From Dasypus novemcinctus (taxonomy: Eukaryota; Chordata; Mammalia; Cingulata; Dasypodidae): DNA of 64,000 nt. This document shows, one piece after another, positions 10,616 to 21,520 of this stretch. The position numbers and the translations under genes were made by a program. The stretch lies in the NCBI RefSeq assembly GCF_030445035.2, contig NC_080673.1:201064216-201128215 (forward strand). Reading direction: 5' to 3'. Each line of letters opens with the position of its first letter. Position 1 is the stretch's first letter. Below the pieces are notes generated by a model, which saw only the letters and a list, made by a program, of their open reading frames with translations, did no database searches and had not been told where the DNA came from.

Positions 10616-11577
10616 CGGACACTAGACAATTGACTGAAGCCACCTGAAGAAATAAAGATCTCCGGGAGAGATGATAACATGGGTATAAAGAAATACTAGT
10701 ACCTTTGTGTTTTTGATTGGTAACTCTGAAGCCTCTCCTGTAACTTTTACGGGACCTGTGGTTGGCACTGGGGTTTAGTGTATACTCAGGGGACCTGAAT
10801 CTCTGGACTGTCCATGTGATAGTAGCCAGGCGCTTAGCCTCAACAGACTTGCAACTCCTACCCTCTGGTTTATTGGACTTACCCCAGCCAGGTAACATGA
10901 AGATGAAGAAGGTCAACCACCACACCAGGGAGCCAAGAGTGCATACAAATGAAAGCAGGAGAATTGCATCCATCACCCATGTGGAATCTTAGCCCCCTCT
11001 TGATACAGAGGTGGAATGCACATCATCATCCCAGGGTCCACAGGATGGAGGAATAGAGTATGGATTAGAGTGGACTTACTGATATTCTATTCATGAACTA
11101 TTGTGATTAGTAATGGAAGAAAATGTAGCATTGACATGGAGAAAGTGGCCATGGTAGCTGCTGAGGGTAGGGAACGGAAAGAAGAGATGTGATGTGGGGG
11201 CATTTTCAGGACTTGGAGTTGTCCTGGGTGGTGCTGCAGGGACAGTTACTAGACATTGTGTGTCCTGCCATGGCCCACTGGGTGGACTGGGGGAGAGTGT
11301 GGGCTATGGTGTGGACCATTGACCATGTGGTACAGCAGTGCTCAGAGATGTATTTACCAAGTGCAATGAATGTCCCGTGATGATGGAGGAGGTTGTTGTT
11401 ATGGGAGGAGAGGGGTGAAGGGGGTGGGGGGTATATAGGGGCCTCATTTTTTTAATGTAACATTAAAAAAATAATAAAGACAAAAAAAACCCATAATGAT
11501 AAATCAATGGTTTTGGACCCCAATGTATAATTATGTCATTTGTGACAAGAACTATGTAGAGGTAAGAGGGTGGAGGG

Positions 11578-12129
11578 CGTAGCAGTTTGATATTATTGAT
11601 GAATCCCAAAAAGAAATATTGAATTATGTTTGTAAACAGATCTTTCCCTCTGGGCATTTTAGATTATATTGGATTCAGAGGTTTGCTTGATTAAATAACC
11701 ATGTAAACCTCTTGTGCCCTTTGGGGGGTGGGGACTCTCAGATAAAAGGCATGGCAAAGGACAGAGTTAATGGTTTTTGATGCTGGAGTTTGATGCTGAA
11801 GTCTTAAGCTGGAGCCGCAGGGAGAGAGAGAGCTGTTCGCCTGAGAGTCTAGGGCTGACCTATGGAGGCAAAGCCTAGAGAGCCTCATAGTCTACAGCTG
11901 ACCTTGTGGAGGAAACAGAGGAGCTGAGCCCAGAGGAACCCAGGAAGCCTGAGCCCTCACAGACATCAGCAGCCATCTTGCTCCAACACGTGAAATAGAC
12001 TCTGGTGGGGGAAGTAACTTATGCTTTATGGTCTGGTATCTGTAAGCTCCTACCCCAAATAAACGCCCTTTATTAAAATCAACCAATTTCTGGTATTTTA
12101 CATTAGCAGCCCTTTGGCTGACTAATACA
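11578..12129 (+). mobile_element. solo LTR of an ERVL/MaLR-type endogenous retrovirus
   Basis: A 552-bp LTR begins at CGTAGCAGTTTGATATT (first base changed from the expected T) and ends ...GGCTGACTAATACA. The 5-bp sequence GAGGG flanks it at 11573-11577 and 12130-12134, so it is a complete solo LTR left by recombination. A TATA-like ATAAAAGG sits at 11742-11749 and AATAAA at 12058-12063. No internal viral sequence is present. It inserted into older L1-type sequence that resumes at 12135. Confidence 0.75.
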
Positions 12130-13030
12130 GAGGGGCATAGGAACATACGGAATGCTATTGAAGTTGCTAAGTTGGTATCAAAGTAAACGAGATTGTTAAG
12201 GATTTAGGGTGTTAAATTCAAGCCCATGGGGACCACAAAGAAAATACCAGAAAACATGCAAACTCACAGAGACGGAAAGTAGCGTGCAGGCTTCCAGGGG
12301 CGGGGAGCAGGGGAATGGGGGAGTTAATGCAAAATGGGTGCAGGGTTTCTGTGTGGTGTGAAGGGAAAGTTCTAGTAATCGATGGTGGAGGTTGTATAGC
12401 AGCACGGTGAATGAGATTAATCCCACGGAACGGTGTGCTTGGGAGGGGTTGGGATGGGAAGATTTATGTTATTTATATGTTTCCACAATTAAAAAAAGAG
12501 AAACTCAAGAAATAATGACAATTAAATGTAATGCATGATACTGGATGGGACCTAAGAATGGAAGAGGAAAGGTTGAAAAGGACACGATGGGATGTAAGAA
12601 AAAATTGGAATGTGGAAAGCTAGCTATGTAACAGCTTTACATTTCTTGATCTTTGTAACTGCACTTAGTGATGACGTAAGTGACTATCCTTGCTCATAGG
12701 AAATGAGCATGGAAGGATTGTTCAAGGAGTGTGATGTGTGCCACCTGCTCTCAAATGCTCAGAAGACTGATAGACAGATAGGTAGATGATCGATGGAGTG
12801 GTGTGGTCCAGGCGGCGAACATTTAGAATCGGTGGAGCTGGGCATCTGAGGGAGTGGGCTATGTGGGAGTTCTCTGCGTGGGGTTTGTGTTATTTTTGCA
12901 ACTTCCTTGTAAGTTTGAAATTATTTCAAAATAAAAAGCCAAAAACTAAAATAAAACAGTGGCTTTTTAAAGGGATGAATTTTATGGCATGTGAATTACA
13001 TCTCAATAAGAAAAAAACAAACAAAAAAGG
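12130..13030 (+). mobile_element. old L1M 3' ends, several in series
   Basis: Three tail-like segments follow each other: one ending TGTTTCCACAATTAAAAAAAG near 12495, one ending TTTGAAATTATTTCAAAATAAAAAG near 12940, and a short one with GCATGTGAATTACATCTCAATAAG near 13010. These are typical ends of mammalian L1M families. Confidence 0.65.
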
Positions 13031-13059
13031 CCAGTGCCTTCTCATGGCCACTGGGATGA

Positions 13060-13330
13060 GACCCAACCACCGCGTGGCTTCCTGGCCCCAGCCTGTACCC
13101 CTGACCCCACCCCCTAACACCCCCTCCTCCTTGTTCCAACCGCCTTGGCCTTCCCAGACCAGCTGAAGTCTCCCGCCTCTAGGCCTGGCGCATGCTGTTC
13201 CTTCAGCCTGCGACACTCCCCCTTCCCACAGCTGACCGCCGCTTATCCTGCAGGTCGGCTCAAGCGTCACCCCAAGAAGTGCCTCGGCAGCTTCTAGGAG
13301 GGGGGCTCTCCCCGCTCTTCAGGCGCTCCC
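13060..13330 (+). mobile_element. L2 LINE fragment
   Basis: GGCTTCCTGGCCCCAGCC, CCTTCAGCCTGCGACACTC and GGCTCAAGCGTCACCCC correspond to diverged sense L2 words. Confidence 0.45.
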
Positions 13331-13339
13331 TCAGGTCAA

Positions 13340-13435
13340 CTGAATGTCAACCCCGATGATTGCCATCCCATGTTCCCTATGAGGAAACCGAGGCACAGAG
13401 AGGCTCAATAATTTGCCTGAGGCCACACAGGGGTC
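13340..13435 (-). mobile_element. MIR SINE fragment
   Basis: GAGGAAACCGAGGCACAGAG then TTTGCCTGAGGCCACACAGG is the reverse of the MIR core. Confidence 0.55.
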
Positions 13436-13439
13436 CTCT

Positions 13440-14070
13440 TCAAAAGCTGTGCCCTCTCAGGGGGAGCGCCCCCACCCAGTCTCTTCCCGCCCTGGCCCCC
13501 GTCTCTGGCGCCTGGGGTCATCTCATCTTCCCTGCAGGTTTGCCCTTGGCCTGCCCCCCAAAGCCTGTCACCCCCTGAGAATACGCCGGGACTCCCTCGT
13601 TTGGTGCGTTCTCAGCGCACAGAGGCATAGAAGGTGCTTCATGAACACGGACCCGCTTAAAACCCTCAGTTCTCAGCAGAGTGCGGGGAGCCGTTTCGGA
13701 AAGCACGGGGTCCCCACACGGGGTCTGGGGTGAGCCACGGGACTTCCCCCCCGCGGAAGGGAGCGGCCTCCACGCAGCATCCCGGAGCCCCGCTCTGGGG
13801 CTCGCCATGGGCTCGCGCTCCTTCGCGTTCCGGGGGAGGGTGAAGCGGGGCGCAGAAGGCTGCGGCACCCTGTGGTTGAGCATCCGCGCAGCACCCGGGT
13901 TCCCCTCCGCCGCCTGCACCCCTCAGCCGCACCCCCCCCCCTCCCCACGCAGCTGGACTCTCCACGGCTAGGTCCGAGCTCGTGCTGTGACCTACCTGCC
14001 TCCTCACTCTCCAAGGGGTGAATGAACAACTTCAACCCTCAGGTTTTGTCTCCCTTAGGGAATGCACGGC
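13440..14070. other. GC-rich non-coding stretch
   Basis: High GC and CpG content keeps several frames open on both strands. None has a domain, a convincing start context or splice signals. No repeat is recognised. Confidence 0.45.
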
Positions 14071-14076
14071 CACCCG

Positions 14077-14468
14077 CACAGGTGGACCGGTTGCCGCACA
14101 GGTGGACCTGGCTGCTTTCACAGGCAGACCCGCTTGTCTCACGGGTGGACCTGCTGCCCCCACAGGTGGACCTGTTTGCCTCACAGGTGGCTCTGCTTGC
14201 CTCACAGACCTGCTGTCCCCACAGGTGGATCTGGTTGCCTCACAGGTGGACCTGCTGCCCCCACAGGTAGACCTGTTTGCCTCACAGGTGGACCCACTTG
14301 CCTCACAGATATGCCTGCTGCCCCCACAGGTGGACCTAGTCACTTTCCAGGTGGACTTGCCTCCCCCACAGGTAGACCTGGTTGGCTCACAGGTGGACCT
14401 GTCACCCCCACAGGTGGACCTGCCGCCCCCACAGGTGGACCTGCTGCCCCCACAGGTGGACCTTCTTG
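14077..14468. repeat. 21-bp minisatellite, about 19 units, rich in CAGGTG
   Basis: The unit is close to ACAGGTGGACCTGCTGCCCC plus one C. Spacing is 21 bp over most of the array, with a few units of other length near the start, one shorter unit near 14204 and one longer near 14325. Exactly 13 CAGGTG hexamers (E-boxes of the ZEB/SNAI-preferred type) occur, by direct count. Because 21 is a multiple of 3 and the unit lacks stops, frames stay open on both strands, giving spurious repetitive reading frames such as a minus-strand one with a Cys every seven residues. Confidence 0.9.
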
Positions 14469-14814
14469 TATGCTCCCTGCTGACCCGTGCATCCACATGT
14501 TTGGGTGTCTGTCAGTCGGGGCCCGTGTCCATTTGTCACTAGGACTCAGTGCAGACCAGGCCTGTGGCAGGGCTCAGTGCAGCCTTTCAGAGATCTCAAG
14601 GGCAGAGGGCCGAGCCCCGGGAGCAGGTGCTCCATTTGAAATAACGCCCTGGACCAGCTGGCGCCAGTCGCACGTAAGGACCCTTGCCCAGCCGACTTTG
14701 GCAGCCTCGCGCTCTGCGGGCGCCCGAGCTCTCCTCCCCAGCCCGGCGGAGCCCCCACCTCACCAAACACTGAGGCCCCAGCCTCTCGCCAGCTCCCGCG
14801 GCCGCCGGAGAGCA

Positions 14815-15320
14815 AAGCCGTGTAATTATAGCTTAATAATTGTTTTGCAGCGTAGGATTTATAATTACTAAATGCGTGATAACTGCTCCTTAAATGCCCT
14901 TGCTCTTTAAAAAACCTAATTTATAATTTAAAAAGCTGACACTTCTCTGAGCACTTTATTTTATCTTGTCGGGAGTAATGGAAGAGTAAGTTATTGAGAA
15001 GCTTTATTTTTCATTAGCCTTAAATTCAACGACAATTAATGTGCCCAATTTGATTATAAACTGCACAAATTAAACAATAAAGAGCTGTCTAATGAGAAAT
15101 TAATTATGAGGAAGGGAAGGGGAGCGGGGCCGGATAAAAGTCATAACTTACGGCCCGTGGCAGGATGTGTCAGGTTTTAAAGGAGATGAAGGGTCCTCTC
15201 CTCAATGTGTGTCTTTGCTGATAGGACCCATCACAGATCAGTTGATCCAAAAACCATAACAGGCTAGTAATTGAAACTGCCAAAATCAATAGCGCTGACA
15301 GTCTTAATTAAATTAAATAC
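14815..15320. promoter_or_regulatory. AT-rich candidate regulatory element dense in homeodomain cores
   Basis: A sharply bounded AT-rich block in GC-rich surroundings holds more than fifteen TAAT/ATTA cores, for example GTGTAATTATAGC, GATTTATAATTACT, CGACAATTAATGTG, GAAATTAATTATGAGG, CTAGTAATTGAAAC and GTCTTAATTAAATTAAATAC. It shows neither a poly(A) tail nor words of any repeat I know. This is the texture of a conserved developmental enhancer; conservation and activity are untested. Confidence 0.4.
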
Positions 15321-15729
15321 AGCCGCAGTGGGCTCCCGGCGCCGCCACCGCCGGGGCCCGCTTGACCCGCTGGCCGAGCACACGCAGCCGCGGTGATGGA
15401 TCTGACCCCAGGGGACAGTTGGGGACTGGGATCTGAGGACAGGGACCTCCGCCCCTGCCCCCTGCTGCCCGGCATGCTGGCCCCGTGGCTGCAGGGGACA
15501 GGAGGCTGGGGCGCCCCCGCCCCCTACCATGTGAGCTCTGTTCTGTCCTGCGGCATCTTGTTTTTGAGGAGGAGGACAGAGAAGCCCCGGGCTTAGTGGA
15601 AATGGGAGCAGGAGAGGAAAATCAAAAGGCTGGTGAGTCCCATTTTCACAGAAGGCAGCTCTTTACCGCGCCCTTCTGTGGCAGGCACTCCATCTGCTGC
15701 TCCCTGGGGCCCCGGGCAGGGCAGGTGCG

Positions 15730-15850
15730 CGGTCAGGCCTGGGTTCGATTCCCACATTGGCCACTTAGGACTTAGAGGCCTCGGACAAGTTCTTGAGTCT
15801 TGCCAGGCTCCCCTTCCTCATCTGTAAAATGGGATGCCCCACCTGTTCAC
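15730..15850 (+). mobile_element. MIR SINE fragment
   Basis: GGGTTCGATTCCCACATTGG, CACTTAGGACTTAGAGG and CTCATCTGTAAAATGGGATG follow the sense MIR order. Confidence 0.6.
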
Positions 15851-16099
15851 AGGGTCACAGGAGGCGAAGGCAGAAACCGCAGAGCGCGGCCGCGTGTCCA
15901 GCCGAGGGTCAGCGCTCAAGGAAGGAACGTGCAGCTGCGGCCGTCGCTGCTGCGGATGGCGAGCCCCACTTTGCAATGGATGTGCAGACCACGCTGACTT
16001 CAAACTCAGAGCCGGGGTCCCTTCCTCGTCACCACAGTGCCACCCAAGAACTGACCACGTCTAGTGTTTGGCAAGCTTTTTTTTTTCCGTACTGGGAGA

Positions 16100-16230
16100 A
16101 ATGGGGATTGTCATCTCCATTTTAAAGACAAGGAAATTGGAGGTTCAGAGAGGTTAAGCAAGTTGCCCAAGGTCACAAAGTTAGCAAGTACAGAGCAAGT
16201 GCTAGAACCTTCCGACCTGGGTAGAACTGG
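16100..16230 (-). mobile_element. MIR SINE fragment
   Basis: CCATTTTAAAGACAAGGAAA, GGTTCAGAGAGGTTAAGCAAG and GCCCAAGGTCACAAAGTTAG form a well-preserved inverted MIR core. Confidence 0.7.
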
Positions 16231-16569
16231 GTCCCAAACTAGAGCCAAGGACTAATGGAGGGATCCCAGACTCCCAGCGGGGAGGCCCTGGTGACCACCC
16301 AGCACTGCCGAGTTCCTGGAATCTGCAATCTTCCCTCTCCCCCCACAGCTCTGGTAAAGGGGCCCACTTGCTAAGAAGGAGAAATGCAAAATCAACAGCA
16401 GCTCTGAGAGTTATGTTTTTTGGCTGTCCTTTTTATGATTCCTTTTTTCCAGAAAACTTCATCAGGTTAATTTTAAAAGGGGGGGGGGGGCGTGGAGAGC
16501 TATGTCTCACACTCCCCCTACCACTGAGTTGAAAACATTCACTTCTTTAGGGACCCTTGGAGCAAGGCC

Positions 16570-16720
16570 CCACAGCACAAGGCTATAGAAAGAGCTCTAG
16601 ATTTTTCATCGAAAGCCTTGGCTGGATTGAAATCCTGACTCAGGCATTTATTAGCTGTGTGACCTTAGGTATGAAGCTAAACTTCTCTGGTTTCCTTCTC
16701 TTTGTCTGCCGCAGGAATGG
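16570..16720 (+). mobile_element. MIR SINE fragment
   Basis: TTGAAATCCTGACTCAGGC, TTATTAGCTGTGTGACCTTAG and CTTCTCTGGTTTCCTTCTC match sense MIR. Confidence 0.65.
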
Positions 16721-17654
16721 GTATCGACAACCTGCCTTCTGTCCAAACCGATGTGCTGCTAAAGCCGTGAGAGCCAAGACAGAGCTCTGCAGATTAGGGA
16801 CACGATGCAAATGGGGTCCCCTGAGTTCACAGTTATTCTAGTGCCCGTTCCTTAGGCAAGGGTTGACTGAAGGAAGTAAAAAGGTATACTTGGACACTTT
16901 CTGAGATAGCTTTCTTTCCGTACCAAAGGAAAAGGAAAAAAAGCAAACAATCAACAACTACCAAAAACAAAAAAAATTCCCTATGCTTTTCACCATAGGG
17001 AACTGAGCAAATAAATATCTTCCCAGTTTGCTCGGCTGTCGGCGGACTCGCGCTGACTTCTTAAATGACATGAAATAAGGCAGCTCCAGTTCCTGGCATT
17101 TATGTCAGCGCTAACAAACTGTCCCTTCATTACAGGCCTGCCAGAGATCAGAGGCCCCGATTATCGGAGAAGACGCCGTTGAGATGCCCACGCGGTTGCC
17201 GTGGCAACTCCCAGAGAGGGAGGGCCCGCGGGAGGGAGGACAGAGGCGGCTGGACTAGGACAGGCGCCACGCTTTCCAAACCAGAGTGGAGATAGTCCCC
17301 CTTGCGCAGCGAGCTCCTCGGTCTCCAGCCACGGAGACCTTGGTGAAGGTAGCCCCTCGGAGAGCCGCTCGTGCAGCCCAGCCCGGGCTGTCTTAAAGCT
17401 CATGAATGAGTCCCACGGTGACAGCCCCTTTTGCCAGTGGCCACCATTTATGACTCACGGCCGCATGCCCCATGCAGTGGCCAGAGCTCAGGCCTGGCAT
17501 CAGAACAACCCGTGCGACATCCTGGTCCAACTTGAACCAAGTCGCTCAAGCTCTCCGAGTCCCAGGCGGTCATGCTAAACATGGCATAATCATAGCCACG
17601 GCCTCGTAGGTCCTCCGTGAAGGCCGTGGGCACCTCTGTCCAAGCCCGGCACAG

Positions 17655-17775
17655 AGGTCAAGTGCACAGGCTCAGACCCCAGCACTGCTGCTCTCCAACT
17701 GCATGCCCTAGAGCAAACCAGGTGAACTCTTGAAACTCAGCGTTCTCATCTGAAAAATGGGGATAACATCACCCG
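17655..17775 (+). mobile_element. MIR SINE fragment
   Basis: CTCAGACCCCAGCACTGC and TTCTCATCTGAAAAATGGGG match sense MIR; it ends next to the SINE that begins at 17794. Confidence 0.55.
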
Positions 17776-17793
17776 ACTCAAATGATTTGATCC

Positions 17794-18149
17794 TGGGAAG
17801 CAGATGTGGCTCAAGTAGTCGGGCACCCACCTACCAAATGGGAGGTCCAGGTCCGGTCAGGATCTGACACTTCCTAAAGAAGATGAACAAGACAGTGAAC
17901 TGATGTGACAGGCTGGCATGGTGAGCTGACGCAACAAGATGACTCAACGAGATGATGCCACAAAGAAACACACAACAAACAGGGAGCAGAGGTGGCTCAA
18001 GCCATGAAGCACCTCCCTCCCCCATGGGAGGTCCTGGGTTCGGTTTCTGGTGCCTCCTAAAAAGAAGATGGGCACACAATGAACAGACACAAAGAGCAGA
18101 CAGCGAGTGCAAACAACAAAGGGGCGGGGATCAAGTAATCTTTAAAAAA
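17794..18149 (+). mobile_element. dimeric DAS-type tRNA-derived SINE
   Basis: Two tRNA-like units stand in tandem: one with TGTGGCTCAAGTAGTCGGGC and CCAAATGGGAGGTCCAGG, the second from about 17980 with GAGGTGGCTCAAGCC and CCCATGGGAGGTCCTGGGTT. The tail is TTTAAAAAAAAA. A perfect 14-bp duplication AAATGATTTGATCC flanks it at 17780-17793 and 18150-18163. Confidence 0.8.
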
Positions 18150-18164
18150 AAATGATTTGATCCA

Positions 18165-20440
18165 TGGAAAGCACCAAAGCATTGAATAAAGGTTGACTCT
18201 TGTTAGTCAACATTCTCAGAACTACCAGACCAGGAAGATCTCGGTGCCTCAATGTACAGGAGAATCCAAAGCTCCCAGGGGTCAGAAGCCACTTCCAAGG
18301 GCGCCGTGCTACTGAGTCCCTGGAATTGAGTCCTATCATCCCTGGGTCCAAAGCCCAGGCTCTTTCCACCGGGATCCACAGTGGCGGCTACAGGAAATAA
18401 TACAGCACACACACATGCCTCCGTAGATCATGAATCGCTGGTGAAATTATGGGTCCCTGGGGAAAAAAATTACAACAGGCAGAAAAAAACCCACCTCTCA
18501 TTGAACCACAGCCCTTCCCGGGCGTCCTTCACTGACTAACCTGGAGAGGAGGCAGCCCCCGGGCTGCACTCCCCCTGCAGCTTCTCCAGGATCCTGAGAA
18601 GAAGGGAGGAAATCTCATTCTCTCTCCCGGTCTTGAGCTCTGTGCACTGCGGTAACAAGATGTGGAAGAGCAGGGGAATTTGACCACGTGGAGGCTTCCT
18701 AACTCACCTTGGCTTACCGAATTCATCTGAGAATTTCTCAGCTAAACTCATTCATCCGTCCATTCATTCCTTCAGCCCGTTTTTGCTGGGCTCCTGCGGT
18801 GTGACCTTCTGCCCAAAATGGAGATGCAGGAAAAGAAAAGAGGGTTCCTTCCCCCCAGGGGGAGCCAACCACCAAGCGCCGTAAGAAGTCAGGCCCAGGG
18901 GCTGCTGTGGGTGGAAGGGCGAATTCTAAATATCAGGGACACGACACAGATGAACTCATGGGCCAATCAAAACTTATTAAGCACCTACTATGTGCAAGAG
19001 CATGCTGCCGTGGCAGCGAGCGAGGCGGGGTTCGCACGTGGAGCGGGACCGGCAGCTGCTCTTTGGAGCGGGTTTTGCCCGCTGCACCGTGCTCCCCCAG
19101 CACCCGGGCCCTTGGGAAAAGTCAGGAAGCCTGACTCGGCCCTGAGCCTGCATGTCTAGCCAGCCTCAGGTGATGAGGGAGGCTGCAGATCCCCGGAGCT
19201 CACGCTGTGGGAGGGGGCTCAGAGATGACCAGGCGTGCCTGACTTGCCCCATTCGGGGGGTCGGTGGGGGGCGGAGGCTGAGACGGGAGCCTGCACTTGA
19301 AACTCTGCTGCTCTGCTCTGTGCCCCGAGATCTCGGCAGGCTGCTGGGCTGCCCAGAGCCCCGGCACCCGCCTCTGTAAAATGGGGACAATCGAGTCCGC
19401 TTGCAACAAAAATGAATGTAAAGTGCAGGTCACAGTGCCCGGACACAGAGGGAAGAAGACAGCGGCCAGTCCTCCCAGCCCCCTCCCACGAGACTCTGAG
19501 CTCGGGGCCAAGGGCTTCTGAGCGCCCGCAGGGTCCCCCCTGTCCCTCCACCTTCCCTGACAGATGCACCGGGGGAGGAGAAAAGCTCGCAGCCCGCAGG
19601 AGCAGGGGCTGCAGCGGAATAAATCTTGGGACGACACAGCAGCAAGGACGATGCAGGCCCGGTGGACCCCTCTCGTTCGGGCTGCCTCCAGGGGTCACAT
19701 CTCATGTCCCCTTTCTGCATTATTCTGCCCAGGACCCCCTCGGCAGGCACCTTGGTCCACGGTCCGAGGAAGGCGGACACTTGACTTTGGGCTGCGCTCT
19801 TGGCCTGGCCTGCCAGGGCCCCCGCACTCCGGCCACTGCACCCCCCTTCCGGCTCACCTCCAGCCAGGTCCCCTCCCCCAGCACTGACACCACCACCCCC
19901 AGAAGCAGGGTCTCCCTGAGCTGCTCACAGGCAGCCTCCACCAGCAGCTCCCCATTCCCCCCAGCCCTCTGGGTGGCCTCCTCCGTCCCCACCCAGGGCA
20001 GCTCCCCTTTATCTCAAGGCCAAGGCCGTGCTGCTGTCACTGCTCGAGCACAGTCCCACTGGCAGCCCCTCGAGGGCAGGGTCCCTGGCTCCCCGCGACC
20101 CCACGGGCACAGGGCCAGTGCCTGGGCCACCCCCACTGTCCCTGTGAGACTCGGGAGGCCAGGCCCTGCGGAGCCCTTGTCCAGGCCGGGCTGGCTCTGA
20201 GGGCACCGCAGTTTATTTCTGTCCCTGCGACCTGGAGGTGTAAACACATACCTGGTGGAGACGCAGCCTTCCTATCCGGGACTTCAAAACAGACTCATCC
20301 CATAATGGATGGTCTCGGCCCGGCAGGCCCTCATTAGCCCCACAGAACCTCTGGGGGCAGGGGAGGCCGCCCAGGGGGGGAGGGTGCAGCTCCTACCCGC
20401 TGGGCCGGCTTCCTCCCACCCATCACAGCGAGGACGCACC
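18165..20440. other. mostly unique non-coding DNA with a small L2 trace
   Basis: Around 18745-18995 weak reversed-L2 words occur (CCATTCATTCCTTCAGC, TTATTAAGCACCTACTATG). From 19150 to 20440 the sequence is GC-rich and keeps a 262-codon frame open on the + strand (19412-20200), but that frame is low-complexity Pro/Ser/Arg with no domain and overlaps open frames on the other strand, so I do not call it a gene. Confidence 0.5.
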
Positions 20441-20444
20441 TCCT

Positions 20445-21010
20445 CTCCCCACCCTCCTCCCCTCATTCCTCCTCCTCCCCACCCTCCTCCCATCTTCCTC
20501 TACCCACTCCCTCCTCCCTCTCCTCCCTCTCCTCCCTCTTCCCTCCCCCTCCCCCCTTCGCTCCTCTCCTCTTTCCTTTCCTCCTCCCTCCCCCTCCTCC
20601 CTCTTCCCTCCCCTCCTCCCCCTCCTCCCTCTTCCCTCCTCCCCTTTCTCTCTTCCCTCATCTCCTCCTCCCTCTTCCCTCCTCTCCTCCTCCCTCCTCC
20701 CTTCCCCTCCTCCCTCCTGTCCTCCTCCTTCTTCCCCTCCTCCCTCTTTCCCCTCCTCCCTCCTCTGCTCTTCTTCCCTCTTCCCCCCTTCTCCAGCTTC
20801 CCTTCCTCCAACCTCCCCTTCTCCTCCTCCCCTCCCCCTCCTCCTCATCTTCCCTCCACCCACTCCTCCCTCTCCTCCTTCCTCCTCCTCCCTCTCCTCT
20901 TCCCTCCCCTCCCTCCTCCCCATCTTTCCTCTACCCCCTCCTCCCCCTTACCCTTCTCCTCCTCCTCCCTCTCCTCTTCCTCTCCCCCTCCCTCTCCCCC
21001 CTCCCTCTGG
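20445..21010. repeat. polypyrimidine tract, (CCTCCT)-like, about 570 bp
   Basis: The + strand is almost entirely C and T, with units such as CCTCCTCCCTCTCCTC and only scattered A or G. The long frames it keeps open (Pro/Ser/Leu on +, Glu/Gly/Arg on -) are composition artefacts. Such mirror-like purine/pyrimidine tracts can form triplexes. Confidence 0.95.
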
Positions 21011-21194
21011 CCTTTCCTAGCCTAATGAAGGGAGCACCACGGCCCACACGGCGCTCCAGCCAGGAACTTGCAGCCATCCCCGGTGGGGTGCACTCGGTCC
21101 CCACGCTCCTCCAGCCGCCACAGGGCTCTGCCAGGCCTCGCCCCCCAGAGTTTCTGGACCTATCCAGGCCTCCAGCCCCACAGCCAACAATCTC

Positions 21195-21520
21195 ATCTAA
21201 ACGACTACCGGCCCTCCCTGCACGACTAAACTGCTCCTGAACTTGCTCTTGCTTCCGCTCTGACTTATCCTCTTCCTGGGCCCAGTGGCGCCTCTACGGA
21301 AGGAAATCTGATCGGGTCTCTCCACCTGCATGGACCCTTCGATGGCTCCCCATTGCCTCCAGGCTAAAGCTCTTTGGGTTTGGGTTCCTGCCCCTGCCTG
21401 CCATCCTCTCCACGCTACAGAGCGCGCGTCCAAACCTCAGGCTTTGGAAATGCTGCTCCCTCTTCCCTGCGCGTTCCCAGCTGGACCGACTTCTACTTAC
21501 CTGCCAGGCCTGGATCAGGT
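21195..21520 (+). mobile_element. L2 LINE fragment
   Basis: Sense L2 words: GAAATCTGATCGGGTCTCTCC, CTTCGATGGCTCCCCATTGCC, CCAGGCTAAAGCTC and TGCTCCCTCTTCCCTGCG. Confidence 0.65.

Larger units (their letters stand above)
8255..11490 (+). mobile_element. HAL1-like (ORF1-only) LINE element with SINE insertions
   Basis: The 5' end has an L1-type start (CCACCAAGATGACAGAGGGAG at about 8270), interrupted by a SINE at 8290 and resuming at 9082. A 5' UTR-like part runs to about 9745, then a decayed ORF1-like region (9746-10615), then a 3' UTR ending in TTTTTTTAATGTAACATT and an A-rich tail at 11450-11490. There is no trace of endonuclease or reverse transcriptase sequence between ORF1 and the 3' UTR, the architecture of HAL1 elements, which depend on L1 proteins. 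The 3' UTR is homologous to the L1 tails at 22481, 23325, 32458 and 39329. An L1 with an internal deletion is the alternative. Confidence 0.55.

Noticed and set aside
14018..14871. Repetitive protein-like frames over the 21-bp minisatellite, including a Cys-rich one on the minus strand
   Set aside because: A 21-bp unit without stops keeps several frames open automatically. There is no promoter, splice site or homologue to support a protein.
15445..15470. CTCF-like word (reverse of GGCAGCAGGGGGCAG)
   Set aside because: A single motif match in GC-rich DNA is weak; without binding data or conservation I do not annotate an insulator.
20309..21025. 238-codon Pro/Ser/Leu frame
   Set aside because: It is the translation of the polypyrimidine tract.
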